Part shown: positions 49,844 to 58,464 of the stretch, in pieces | Layout: each line of letters begins with the position of its first letter | Position numbering within the stretch: the first letter of the stretch is position 1 | From: Rhodospirillaceae bacterium | GTDB taxonomy: Bacteria; Pseudomonadota; Alphaproteobacteria; Rhodospirillales; JABHCV01 | DNA length: 64,000 nucleotides | NCBI GenBank assembly: GCA_018662005.1 | Contig: JABJHA010000004.1 | Span: 330,018 to 394,017 of the forward strand | Direction: 5' to 3' | Program-made: the position numbers and the translations under genes | Notes under the pieces: generated by a model | What the model was told of the DNA's origin: nothing | Databases searched by the model: none | What the model saw: only the letters and a program-made list of their open reading frames with translations

Positions 49844-50824
49844 TTAACCTTGTGTCAATTGGACGCTTGTCACCTCGCCTTCGCTGAGGGTCACCAACAC
49901 GCCTTGCAGGATTCCCTCCGGATATACACTGCCGGGATTGACGCATGTGGTCCTCCCGATCTTAATGTTGCCGCGGCCTTCATGAATGTGACCGTGGATT
50001 CCCAATACCGGTTGATGTTCCTCGATCACCTTGTACAAAGCACTGCTCCCGGCCTGCATGGACACCGGGTTGCCCATGTCAAACACGACCTGAAGGTTTT
50101 CATCGAGCTTTGGACAGCGATCGAGCACCGTGCCATGGGGTGGCACGTGCACATTGAAAATACATTTTTCCATGTTCTTCACCTGCGGCAACAGCACAGC
50201 GAACTTCGCTTCATATTCCTCCTCGGAATATTCACGCTCGGTATCCCAAGGCGTCTTGGTGGATCCGCCGCAGTGCAAAATCTCATAACCCTTGAACTCA
50301 GTAATCTCCATTTCATGGTACTGGATGTGAGACGCGTTATTGAGTATCGGGTCGATCTCAAAGAAATCGTCATTGCCGGGGCTTGTGATCAGCGGGATGT
50401 CCGTACCGGTCAACTTTTCCGCCGCATAGTCGGCCCATTCCTGAACACGTTCGACAACGAGTTTCTTGAACAGCGTATGCTGGGCTTCGGGGTCATTCTT
50501 GATGGTCTGGAACTCGGATTCCGTCATGACCGTGGGATAGAACCCCTGATTGTTAACTCGTTTAATGAATTCGTCGAGTTCATCCTGGGAATCCATCGTG
50601 ACTTCGTCGCCGGTTTGAAATCCCTTGAAAGTTCCATCTGTCTGTTCGGTGATCGGGATAACCGCCTTGCCGGTCAGATCGCCGCCCATGACTAAGAGGT
50701 CGGCACCATAAAATTTTGCGCCGTTAACGAATTTCTTGAAACAGATGGAGGAACCGTGCAAGTCGGATGCAAAGAATATTACAACCTTATCGCCTGCGTC
50801 CTTTTTCTTCTTATTCCAAAACAT
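49844..50824 (-). CDS. Calcineurin-like metallophosphoesterase
   Basis: A 326-residue phosphoesterase with the ordered metal motifs VVIFFASDLHGSS (Asp-x-His), LLVMGGDLTGK (GD), ITSPGNDDFFEID (GND in place of GNHD), NVHVPPHGTVLDR (His) and VLGIHGHIHEGRG (GHxH). The GNDD variant replaces the usual His. Such enzymes cleave phosphodiesters or phosphomonoesters. It is 14 bases downstream of the glutamine-synthetase-like gene, so the two are co-expressed. A role in removing a nucleotide from a protein or small molecule is only a guess. Confidence 0.85.
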   Translation of the reverse strand: MFWNKKKKDAGDKVVIFFASDLHGSSICFKKFVNGAKFYGADLLVMGGDLTGKAVIPITEQTDGTFKGFQTGDEVTMDSQDELDEFIKRVNNQGFYPTVMTESEFQTIKNDPEAQHTLFKKLVVERVQEWADYAAEKLTGTDIPLITSPGNDDFFEIDPILNNASHIQYHEMEITEFKGYEILHCGGSTKTPWDTEREYSEEEYEAKFAVLLPQVKNMEKCIFNVHVPPHGTVLDRCPKLDENLQVVFDMGNPVSMQAGSSALYKVIEEHQPVLGIHGHIHEGRGNIKIGRTTCVNPGSVYPEGILQGVLVTLSEGEVTSVQLTQG

Positions 50825-50838
50825 CGAAACCTTCCCCC

Positions 50839-52278
50839 TCAGAACTTGGTCAGATACTTATCTATCTCCCAGCTAGAGACTTGGTTGTGGAAATCCCACC
50901 ATTCATCGCTCTTGAGATCGACATAGGATTTCTTAAGCTCAGCCCCCAACACCTGCTCGGCGAGAGGGTCCGCATCAAACGCCTCGATCGCTTCCAGCAA
51001 CGTCCTGGGCAGGAGTTCAACTTTCTCTTGTTCAAGTTGTTCGTCACTTTGTTCGTACATGTTGATGTCGAGTGGATCACCCGGGTCGAGATCTTGCTCG
51101 ATACCGTTCAGGCCGGCGCCCAGCATCATTGCCGCCGCCAGATACGGGTTCATCGCGGTATCAACGGCGCGGCATTCCCAGCGGGCGCTGGACAGATAGG
51201 CGCCTTCGTCCGGATTGGCGGCGCCCTCTACCTCGGGACGCAATTTTGGCACCCGCAGCATATGGGTCCGGTTGTTACCACCATACGAGATGAATACCGG
51301 TGCCCAGGTATAGCCAGTCATGGAGCCGGTTTTGACCAGGCGTTTGTACGAATTCACCGTTGGGCAGGTTGTCGCAACGATGGCCTTGGCGTGTTTCTTA
51401 ATTCCACCAAGGAACTGATAGGCGACCTTCGATAACCCACAGCCACGTGGATCGCGGCTGTCACCGCTTATGTTCTTTCCCGTTTCCAACGATGTCAACG
51501 ACATGTTGAAATGCGCTCCACTGCCCGTGCGATCTATATAAGGCTTTGGCATGAACGTCGCTTCCCAACCATGACGGCGGGCAATTTCCTTGGTCAGCAG
51601 CCGCCATAGCACAAAGCGATCGGCCATGGTGAGTACGTCAGCATAAGCAAAGTCGAATTCGTATTGACCATTAGCGTCTTCATGATCAAATGAATATACA
51701 TCCCACCCCAGTTCGTTCATGTAGCTAACGACTTCGTCGAGATATTCCATTGCCTCAAGTGTCAGGGTAAAATCGTATGCTGCCTTCGACATTGTATCGT
51801 TTGGATTGTGCGGCTTGATGATGCCATCGCTGTTATCGACGACATAGAGTTCGCATTCGATCCCCAAGTTTAAACCATAACCCATTTTGGCGGCGCGCTC
51901 GACCTGCTGGCTGAGCAGGGTGCGCGAGCACATGTGCCATGGATCATCGTGGTATTTCAGATTGCCGGGGCACCAGGCGATCTCGGGACGCCAAGGCAAT
52001 TGGGTGACAGCGCTCGCATCAGGGTGGATCGCCAGTTCGTCGTCGTTGGGGCCCTGCCCAAGTCCGTCCAGGGCCGCACCGGTAAATAATTCGGAACCCC
52101 GCATCATCCGTTCGAAATGGTGAACGGGAACGGTTTTACCTTTCGGTATGCCATGCGCATCGACATAGGAAGCGAAACAGTACTTAACGCCCTTTTTGAT
52201 CAATTCCTCTTGTTGGCGCGCCCAGTCAGCCCCGGATTTTTTGCTTTGTTTACTTTTGTTCGAGATTTTTTCACTCAT
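50839..52278 (-). CDS. Glutamine synthetase-like amide ligase (GlnT/GMAS-type)
   Basis: The 479-residue protein has the glutamine-synthetase catalytic domain: GIECELYVVD (metal Glu pair), EDANGQYEFDFAYAD, GSGAHFNMSLTS (His), SYGGNNRTHMLRVP (Arg) and ARWECRAVDTAMNPYLAAAM. The N-terminal part (about 30-110) is the small beta-grasp domain and a Lys- and Ser-rich tail precedes it. This branch, often called GlnT or type III-like, includes gamma-glutamylmethylamide, N-methylglutamate and other glutamyl-amine ligases. The amine substrate is unknown. It leads a six-gene minus-strand operon and is likely controlled by the TetR protein through a site at 52553. Confidence 0.87.
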   Translation of the reverse strand: MSEKISNKSKQSKKSGADWARQQEELIKKGVKYCFASYVDAHGIPKGKTVPVHHFERMMRGSELFTGAALDGLGQGPNDDELAIHPDASAVTQLPWRPEIAWCPGNLKYHDDPWHMCSRTLLSQQVERAAKMGYGLNLGIECELYVVDNSDGIIKPHNPNDTMSKAAYDFTLTLEAMEYLDEVVSYMNELGWDVYSFDHEDANGQYEFDFAYADVLTMADRFVLWRLLTKEIARRHGWEATFMPKPYIDRTGSGAHFNMSLTSLETGKNISGDSRDPRGCGLSKVAYQFLGGIKKHAKAIVATTCPTVNSYKRLVKTGSMTGYTWAPVFISYGGNNRTHMLRVPKLRPEVEGAANPDEGAYLSSARWECRAVDTAMNPYLAAAMMLGAGLNGIEQDLDPGDPLDINMYEQSDEQLEQEKVELLPRTLLEAIEAFDADPLAEQVLGAELKKSYVDLKSDEWWDFHNQVSSWEIDKYLTKF

Positions 52279-52617
52279 ATAAATTGATTTCCAAATTGTG
52301 CACTAAACCATTTTAAAGGCTCGGATGCACGTTAACGCGGCGTGATAATTCCGCATTTTCGTCTATTGACAGTATTCTAAAAAAACAACCACTCCCCCTC
52401 TAGTCTCCTACCTTTTGCCCGAATTATTTGCTTCGTTCAACTGGCAATTGGCCCTCAATCCTGCTTCCGGTGGAGATGGTTTTTTCATAAGAACCATCCT
52501 TCTCATGGAGACGACATGACTATCGAGCAGAATTAAGAATGTAGGAGAATAATTAATTAGTCAATTAATTAAGAGAGTGCCTACCGTCACTTCTCACCAA
52601 TATTAAGATCGAAAGGT
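52279..52617. promoter_or_regulatory. Upstream region of glutamine-synthetase-like operon
   Basis: About 340 bases with no gene. It holds the operator-like sequence at 52553-52572, AT-rich stretches suited to the minus-strand promoter, and on the plus strand a lone TTGACA at about 52366 that has no obvious partner. I see no riboswitch pattern. The 5' leader of the operon may be long. Confidence 0.5.
52553..52572. promoter_or_regulatory. Candidate TetR operator, site 1
   Basis: TTAATTAGTCAATTAATTAA is partly palindromic. Its reverse-complement partner TTAATTAATTGTCTAGTTAA lies at 53583-53602 before the DUF1116 gene; in the same orientation the two agree at 18 of 20 positions. It sits upstream of the glutamine-synthetase-like operon and near the end of the tetR gene. 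Confidence 0.6.
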
Positions 52618-53307
52618 TTAAATACTGACGCTCGTGGGCCAGGGATTACTGCCTGCTTGGTCGTCGGAACCAAGCTGAGTCCAAATCTGCCGGCGCAGGG
52701 CCACAACCGCCTGATCGAGGTCGAAATCGTCGAGAATGACACCCCGCACCATAACGCCGTCCAAATGAGTTGAAATAAATTGTGCAAGCGAATTTGGGTC
52801 AACAGGCGCGAACAGGCCTTGTTGAATCCCCAGACGAATACATTCGGAGAGAATGCGCTTTTCTTCGTCATAGAATTGACGAATTTGGCGGTCAATGGCC
52901 GGAATTTTTGTCTCTGACCCTGTATAGTCCAGACTGACTTTCACGAACTTATGAATCGGTGCGTACAACTGAACATGATTGTTTAGCCAGTTGTCGATAA
53001 TATCGGCGGGATTATCGTGGAGGGCTTGGAGATGGCTAAAATTTTTGAAAGCCTGATCAACAGCAAACTCAATTGCCGCACGAAATAGGTCCTCCTTGCT
53101 TTCAAAGTAGTAGTAGATCAACGCGGTATTAACCCCGGCGGAATTGGCGATATCCTTGATTGTCACCGAGGCGAAATTGCGCTCGGCAAATAGGTCAAGC
53201 GCGGCCGAGGCGAGTTCCTCACTACGTTCGAAGCGAGCCTTGCGCGATGCGCCAGATGGACGTCCGCGCGGGCTTGATTTCTGTGTTTGAAGGTTCTGCT
53301 TTGCCAC
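52618..53307 (-). CDS. TetR-family transcriptional regulator
   Basis: A 229-residue regulator with the TetR DNA-binding helices at about 30-75: SEELASAALDLFAERNFASV, TIKDIANSAGVNTALIYYYF, ESKEDLFRAAIEF. The C-terminal part is helical and would bind a ligand. The GTG start at 53307 is preceded by AGAGAGAAC. Its placement between two divergent transcription units, each with the same 20-base operator-like sequence, suggests it represses both until the substrate is present. Confidence 0.87.
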   Translation of the reverse strand: MAKQNLQTQKSSPRGRPSGASRKARFERSEELASAALDLFAERNFASVTIKDIANSAGVNTALIYYYFESKEDLFRAAIEFAVDQAFKNFSHLQALHDNPADIIDNWLNNHVQLYAPIHKFVKVSLDYTGSETKIPAIDRQIRQFYDEEKRILSECIRLGIQQGLFAPVDPNSLAQFISTHLDGVMVRGVILDDFDLDQAVVALRRQIWTQLGSDDQAGSNPWPTSVSI

Positions 53308-53623
53308 GAGTTCTCTCTTGTCCGGTCAATGATCTGCCTTCGGTTCTGGTATGGCTCACGCGTCCTGCTTGGTGATATACCGCTGGTAGATAAATCACAT
53401 TGTCGACAGGAATAACAGGCCTAATGGAACGGCCTTTGGCAACAGCGCCAAAGTGGCGAATTTTTAGAAAGGCTTGGTTCCTTAACGAATTCCTATCGAC
53501 TCCCCGAGGCGGAGTTGACCAGCGACACCATAAGTTTAATCACTTGCCATACCAATGGGCTTTCATGCAGACTTCCTCAATATTAATTAATTGTCTAGTT
53601 AAAAAAAATCAAGGGAGAATGGT
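53308..53623. promoter_or_regulatory. Intergenic region tetR / DUF1116 gene
   Basis: About 315 bases without a credible gene; an open frame at 53400-53705 has no ribosome-binding site and overlaps the real start. The right end holds operator-like site 2 (53583-53602) and the ribosome-binding site AAGGGAGA of the following gene. The tetR promoter lies to the left, but I cannot define it. Confidence 0.5.
53583..53602. promoter_or_regulatory. Candidate TetR operator, site 2
   Basis: TTAATTAATTGTCTAGTTAA is the inverted counterpart of site 1 at 52553-52572. It ends 21 bases before the start codon of the DUF1116 gene, where a bound repressor would block transcription start or clearance. Confidence 0.6.
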
Positions 53624-54883
53624 ATGCCTGAGGGGGAAAGCAGACGCCATGCGGCAAACGAAGAGTCATTTCGTCACCTGTGCGAGGCCGATCCGGTACT
53701 GGTAGATGTGCTTCCGGCTATCGATGTCGTACCCGGCATGACCCGCGAAACGATCCTGACGTCAGGACCGCCAATGCCGTGGAAAGATTATATCGGCGGT
53801 CAGCGCGATGCTATCATTGGCGCTGCCTTATTTGAAGGCGTTGCGGACTCAGCTGAGGAAGCAGACAACAAATTTTCTTCCGGTGAACTGCAGGTCGATG
53901 GTTGCCACGACTACAAATGTGTCGGTTCGCTTGCCGGTGTATATTCGGCTTCCATGCCGGTGTTCGTAGTTGAAAACCGAGCCGGTGGAAACACGGCCTT
54001 CTGCAATATGTATGAAGGTACCAATCCGCGGCGACTGAACTACGGTGTCTACGACGAAGGCGTCAAAGAGCGCTTGCTTTTCGTTAACGATGTCATCGCG
54101 CCGGTAATTGGTGAGACTGTACGTCAAGCGGGCGGTGTTCCCCTCAAGCCTCTGATGAAGCGGGCACTTCACATGGGCGACGAATTGCACAGCCGCAGCA
54201 CCGCAGCTTCGCTGCTACTGACACGTGAAATTTTTCCACACATGCTTGATCAGGTTGCCGACAACCACGAAGGCGTTGCGCAAACGCTTAACGCCCTGAC
54301 GGAAGACCATTATTTCTTTCTCCGCCTGTCCATGGCGGCGGCGAAAGCCACGGCTGATCACGCACACGGGATCGAAGGGTCGAGCATGGTCACGGCAATG
54401 GCTTTCAACTGCCAGGGATTCGCAATTCGAGTTAGCGGCCTAGGCGACACATGGTTCAAGGGACCGCATGCGGACGTCCAAGCGAAGCTTTTCGATGGAC
54501 ACACCGAGGATGAAATTGCCTGGATGGGCGGCGAGAGTACGATTACCGAAACCATCGGTCTAGGCGGTTTTGCCCAAGCTTGCGCGTTTGCCCTACAGCA
54601 GTATCAAGGCGGCTCTGCCGAAGCCATGATCAAGCGAAACGAAGAGTTGTATCGGATAACGATTGGTGAGAACCCGGACTACCACATTCCGGTTCTCGGC
54701 TACCGCGGCACACCTACGGGCATAAACATATTTGAAGTTTGCGACACCGGTATTTTGCCTGCCATGGACATCGGCATTGCCGGAAAGGATGGCGGTCAAA
54801 TCGGTGCCGGACTGGTCCGCGCACCGAAGCAATGTTTTACAGACGCCGCAAAGGCCTATAACGAACGTTACGGCGGGCACTGA
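53624..54883 (+). CDS. DUF1116 (YlbE/AllG-like) protein
   Basis: This 419-residue protein matches the DUF1116 family, known from E. coli YlbE, now called AllG, a subunit of oxamate carbamoyltransferase with FdrA/AllF and YlbF/AllH. Visible landmarks are PPMPWKDYIGGQRDAIIGAA near the start, FVVENRAGGNTAFCNMYEGT, KPLMKRALHMGDELHSRSTA and GIEGSSMVTAMAFNCQGFAI. No AllF- or AllH-like partner is in the window, so it acts alone or with partners elsewhere. A role in carbamoyl transfer or ureide breakdown is inferred from the family. AAGGGAGA precedes the ATG and a TetR operator-like site lies just upstream. Confidence 0.8.
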   Translation: MPEGESRRHAANEESFRHLCEADPVLVDVLPAIDVVPGMTRETILTSGPPMPWKDYIGGQRDAIIGAALFEGVADSAEEADNKFSSGELQVDGCHDYKCVGSLAGVYSASMPVFVVENRAGGNTAFCNMYEGTNPRRLNYGVYDEGVKERLLFVNDVIAPVIGETVRQAGGVPLKPLMKRALHMGDELHSRSTAASLLLTREIFPHMLDQVADNHEGVAQTLNALTEDHYFFLRLSMAAAKATADHAHGIEGSSMVTAMAFNCQGFAIRVSGLGDTWFKGPHADVQAKLFDGHTEDEIAWMGGESTITETIGLGGFAQACAFALQQYQGGSAEAMIKRNEELYRITIGENPDYHIPVLGYRGTPTGINIFEVCDTGILPAMDIGIAGKDGGQIGAGLVRAPKQCFTDAAKAYNERYGGH

Positions 54884-54985
54884 CACCTCCCTCCCGGTAG
54901 CGGCCAACGAAGAATGCGAAGCTTCAAGCCGTGCAGATCAGCCGTTATCATTTGTTTCGATTAGGGTCTTTCCAAGGAGGCGCTT

Positions 54986-55996
54986 TTGAGCGGCTACAAG
55001 ACCTTTCAATTGGGCGATACAGAACTGCAATCAGGCGCGGTTCTGCCCAATGCAAAGCTAACCTACCAGACATACGGCGAGCTGAACCCCGCACGGGACA
55101 ACGTCATTGTTCTACCGACGTTTTACACGGGCACGCACATGCGAAACGAAGGCTTCTTCGGACCCGGCCGCGCCATGGACCCAGCGCGCCACTTCATCGT
55201 ATCGGTCGACATGTTTGGAAACGGTTATTCGTCATCGCCCAGCAACACATCCACACCCCTAGACGGGCCTCGGTTTCCGAACATCACTCTATTTGACAAC
55301 ATTGCCTGCCAACACCGCCTGCTGACCGAGGAACTGGGTGTCGAAAGCATCGCCCTTGTCGCCGGATGGTCCGTCGCTGGGTGTCAATCCTATCAGTGGG
55401 CGGCGCAATATCCGGATATGGTTCGCGCCATTGTGCCATTCTGTGCCTCGGCGAAGGCATCACCACACAATATCGTTTTCCTTGACGGTGTGAAGGCGGC
55501 ACTGCAAGCCGATGCGGCTTGGAACGAAGGTGATTATGACAATCAACCGGAACGAGGGTTGCGCGCATTCGGACGCGTTTACGCGGGATGGGCCTTTTCT
55601 CAAACCTTCTACCGGGAAGGTCTTTACCGGGAACTCGGATTTGAAACATTCGAAGACTTGCTTATGGACTGGGAGGAAGATCACCTCAACTGGGACGCAA
55701 ATGATTTGCTGTCCAAAATTTGGACGTGGCAGAACACTGATATCAGCGCCAATAATCTTTATGGCGGAGATTTCGAAGCAGCGCTCGGCGCCATTAAGGC
55801 CAGGGCTGTTCTGGTTCCCTGCAGTGATGATCTTTATTTTCCGCCGGAAGATAATGCCATTGAGATCCGGCACATGCAGAACGCAGAACTACGAACTTAT
55901 AAATCACCTTGGGGACATTGCGTCGCCAGTCCGGGTAATGATCCGGGGTTCGAGCAATTTTTGGATGATTGCATCCTGCAGGCAACCGGAAAATAA
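54986..55996 (+). CDS. Homoserine O-acetyltransferase-like (MetX-family) alpha/beta hydrolase
   Basis: The 336-residue protein has the MetX layout: a start GDTELQSGAVLPNAKLTYQTYG, LPTFYTGTHMRNEGFFG in place of the usual HGGP/ALTG segment, and the nucleophile elbow VAGWSVAGCQSYQWA with Ser. Acid and His are probably in VLVPCSDDLYFPPED and SPWGHCVASPGNDPG. The methionine-pathway acyl-homoserine chemistry is unlikely here; relatives act as amide or ester hydrolases. The start is TTG at 54986, decided by a strong AAGGAGG eight bases before it. It follows the DUF1116 gene with about 100 bases between. Confidence 0.8.
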   Translation: MSGYKTFQLGDTELQSGAVLPNAKLTYQTYGELNPARDNVIVLPTFYTGTHMRNEGFFGPGRAMDPARHFIVSVDMFGNGYSSSPSNTSTPLDGPRFPNITLFDNIACQHRLLTEELGVESIALVAGWSVAGCQSYQWAAQYPDMVRAIVPFCASAKASPHNIVFLDGVKAALQADAAWNEGDYDNQPERGLRAFGRVYAGWAFSQTFYREGLYRELGFETFEDLLMDWEEDHLNWDANDLLSKIWTWQNTDISANNLYGGDFEAALGAIKARAVLVPCSDDLYFPPEDNAIEIRHMQNAELRTYKSPWGHCVASPGNDPGFEQFLDDCILQATGK

Positions 55997-56327
55997 AGAC
56001 TCTGCTGACCCAGACTAATAGGTCCAGTTTACCACCATGACATAGCTCCCCAGAGCCGATGTCCCAAGTCCAACATCCATCCTCAGCGAGTGATCAGTTT
56101 TTGGATGGGTGCGAACAGCGTAGGTTGCCGGAAAAACAATTTCGACAGAAAAAACAGCCATCGCGCAATCTGTTCATTTAATTGGAAACCGAAAAACAAA
56201 ACGGCTCCACCAAACAGAGGCAGGATTGCTGTGTGACCTATTTTCCACGTGGTGCCATGGGCCAGGACACTTCCTGGTAGCGCATTGCCGAGATCATCAC
56301 GACAGCACCGCCCTTTGACGAAGAAGA
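55997..56327. other. Intergenic region with short coding-like scrap
   Basis: About 330 bases between two converging genes. On the plus strand, near 56282-56345, the sequence reads RIAEIITTAPPFDEEDYSGR followed shortly by a stop, which looks like the tail of a lost gene, but I cannot name it. No convincing terminator was found for either neighbour. Confidence 0.35.
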
Positions 56328-57515
56328 CTATTCCGGCCGCATAACTTTATCGCGGTGACCGATCTTGCCGGCGGATACCATCGTTCCAAGCGTATCCAGG
56401 ATGACCCGGCAAGCCAGTTGGGAAGTACTGTCGTTCACATCGTAGGGAGGTGAAACCTCCACCACTTCCATTGCGCACAGACCCTCTCGGGCAACAATAC
56501 GTACCATTTCAAGCGCCTCACGCGGTGTGAACCCGCCCGGCTCCGGTGTCCCCGTGCCAGGTGCGAAACCGGGGTCAATGCTATCGATATCAAATGACAG
56601 ATAAACTGCATCGGCGTCCTTCCACGCCAATTCTAGGGCTAGGTTTGCCGTCCCTTCGGTGCCTAACTCCTCAAAGTCCTTCATGGTTATCACGCTGGTT
56701 CCTCGATCCCGGGCCACTTCCGAACCTGGCCTATTTCCGTACCAACCGCCAATGCCAATCTGGACGAGATTTTTTGGCGGACAATTCGACAACCCGACAT
56801 CGTGCATATGACTGTGATGCTGGTGCGTCTTAGAGTGATCCACACTTTCGTGATCATTGGTCGTCCAGTACCAAGGCGTCGTATGCATGCGTTCGTCCAT
56901 ATCGATGTCCTGGGTATCGAGATGACGGTCAAAATGGATGATGCCAACATTGCCATCGATGTGGGGTGCGACGCCACGAACATTGGGATAACCCAGGCTG
57001 TGATCCCCGCCAACGATAATGGGAAAGGCACCGGATGTGTAGATATGTGAAACAGCCTTTGATACCTGATCAAAGGTTTTCTCAATACTGCCCGGAATAA
57101 CAAAGATGTCGCCAGCATCACACATGTCCAGTTCTTCAAAAAGATCGACGGCGCCATCCACACAGTAGCCATCGTATAAAGCAGATATTCGCCTGACGCC
57201 CTGGGGTCCAAACCGCGTTCCCGGTCGATAGGTCGTTCCACCATCAAAGGGCGCGCCGACGAATGCGGCTTCGTACTGTCCTACTTCACGAATGTCCTCG
57301 CAGTAGGGGGTCTTCATGAATGTATTGATCCCGGCAAACGCGGGTAGATGGCCCCGGCTAAACAGTGAGATTGTGCGGTCGTTGATCGAGTCCGCGGCTT
57401 CCAGCCCGAGTTCCAGCCCCCTCTCAATCTCCTCTTCCTGTTTGGTTTGCGAAATGCGTTCGAGACGCTTAAGGTTGCGGTTGCCGCGAAGTTCGCCGGT
57501 TTTTGGGTCAGGCAT
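56328..57515 (-). CDS. Arginase-family ureohydrolase (agmatinase/guanidinase-like)
   Basis: The 395-residue protein is longer than standard agmatinases and has an N-terminal extension of about 65 residues. Metal-binding motifs of the family are intact: VGGDHSLGYPN (His), HFDRHLDTQDIDMDERMHTT (Asp-x-His-x-Asp, here DRHLD in place of DAHTD) and SFDIDSIDPGFAPGTGTPEP (Asp-x-Asp). As I remember them, nickel-dependent guanidine hydrolases share the extension and the HFDRH...DERMHT pattern, so guanidine or a guanidino compound is a candidate substrate. Agmatine and guanidinobutyrate remain alternatives. GGAG precedes the ATG. Confidence 0.82.
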   Translation of the reverse strand: MPDPKTGELRGNRNLKRLERISQTKQEEEIERGLELGLEAADSINDRTISLFSRGHLPAFAGINTFMKTPYCEDIREVGQYEAAFVGAPFDGGTTYRPGTRFGPQGVRRISALYDGYCVDGAVDLFEELDMCDAGDIFVIPGSIEKTFDQVSKAVSHIYTSGAFPIIVGGDHSLGYPNVRGVAPHIDGNVGIIHFDRHLDTQDIDMDERMHTTPWYWTTNDHESVDHSKTHQHHSHMHDVGLSNCPPKNLVQIGIGGWYGNRPGSEVARDRGTSVITMKDFEELGTEGTANLALELAWKDADAVYLSFDIDSIDPGFAPGTGTPEPGGFTPREALEMVRIVAREGLCAMEVVEVSPPYDVNDSTSQLACRVILDTLGTMVSAGKIGHRDKVMRPE

Positions 57516-57575
57516 TTCTTGTACTCCATCGTTGACTAGTCATCGGCCCATCAGCCTGGGTTGACACACTCGACG

Positions 57576-58271
57576 CTAGCGCCAAAATGCTGGTGTTCCC
57601 GGGTCATCTGCCCAGACGCTTCCGGAACGGGCTGTATCGAGCTTGTAGTCCGTAGCGTTCACGCTAAAGAGGTTCCGCGCCAGTTCACGGGCAGCGGCGA
57701 TCGGCTGATTAGGATCGGAATCGACGTCGCCTCGGCGATTGCCGATGCCGGTCACCTCCCCTACAAACATATGGTTGAGATAACGGGCCATTTCCTGCAT
57801 CTGTTGCATGATGGCTAGACGAGCAGAAAAGTTGCTTTCTTCCGCGCTCAGCAGCAGCACGTTCCGTTTCCACTGCAGCCGCTCGACGACCCGGTCCGAA
57901 GCCGGATCCGACAGGGAGATGTAACAGAACATTCTGTCAAAAAATGTCTTGAGGATTCCGGAGATGCCGTACCACCAGATTGGAGTCGCAAAGACAAGAG
58001 CGTCCGCGTCGAGCACCTTGTCCATGAACAGCGTCCGATAGCCATCATCGATAGTACAGTTGCCGGCAGCATCCCGGCAAGTCCGGCAATCACGCAGAAA
58101 ACCGGTCATATGATCGGCGATGTACACTAGTTCGCTGTCGCACCCGGATTCGAGTGCGCTCTTGTGAAACTCTAGCGCCAGACGCCAAGAGTTTCCGTCA
58201 CGCCGAGGACTCGCGGCGAGGACAAGAACCTTGGACGGGTGGTTCTTAGGTTCAAAATTTGGATTCGGCAT
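57576..58271 (-). CDS. NADPH-dependent FMN reductase/flavodoxin-family protein
   Basis: A 231-residue flavodoxin-fold reductase with VLVLAASPRRDGNSWRLALE (phosphate-binding loop for FMN), FATPIWWYGISGILKTFFDR and a Cys-rich RDCRTCRDAAGNCTIDDG at about 77-95. The family moves electrons from NAD(P)H to flavin, quinones, nitro compounds or iron centres. The start at 58271 has GGAGGAGTCGAG before it. It is adjacent to the ureohydrolase gene with about 60 bases between, probably in the same operon. Confidence 0.85.
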   Translation of the reverse strand: MPNPNFEPKNHPSKVLVLAASPRRDGNSWRLALEFHKSALESGCDSELVYIADHMTGFLRDCRTCRDAAGNCTIDDGYRTLFMDKVLDADALVFATPIWWYGISGILKTFFDRMFCYISLSDPASDRVVERLQWKRNVLLLSAEESNFSARLAIMQQMQEMARYLNHMFVGEVTGIGNRRGDVDSDPNQPIAAARELARNLFSVNATDYKLDTARSGSVWADDPGTPAFWR

Positions 58272-58372
58272 CTCGACTCCTCCGCGTCTTTCATAAAGGG
58301 TTGATCAGCCCCCTTTGACAGGTCCACTAAGAATGTTAGTGCATGACCGACCTTTGGTCCACCTGGATGATA

Positions 58373-58464
58373 GCACTGTCAGAGGAAAACCGTCTTTGAC
58401 CGTATCTTAGCAAATCCATAAAATCATGGAATGAAAAATAAGAATCCGTTCCGCTATTTCGGTT
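58373..58464 (+). pseudogene. IS6-like element left-end remnant, copy 2
   Basis: GCACTGTCAGAGGAAAACCG leads to an ATG at 58431 encoding MKNKNPFRYF, the same start as the remnant at 45176 and in the same orientation. After ten residues the frame continues into the tail of an OsmC-type gene. Both remnants keep only the left end and leader of the element, and together they bracket the nitrogen-compound cluster. Confidence 0.6.

Noticed and set aside
52279..52617. Possible guanidine-I riboswitch before the ligase operon
   Set aside because: Given the guanidinase-like gene I looked for the ykkC-type conserved bases on both strands and did not find them.
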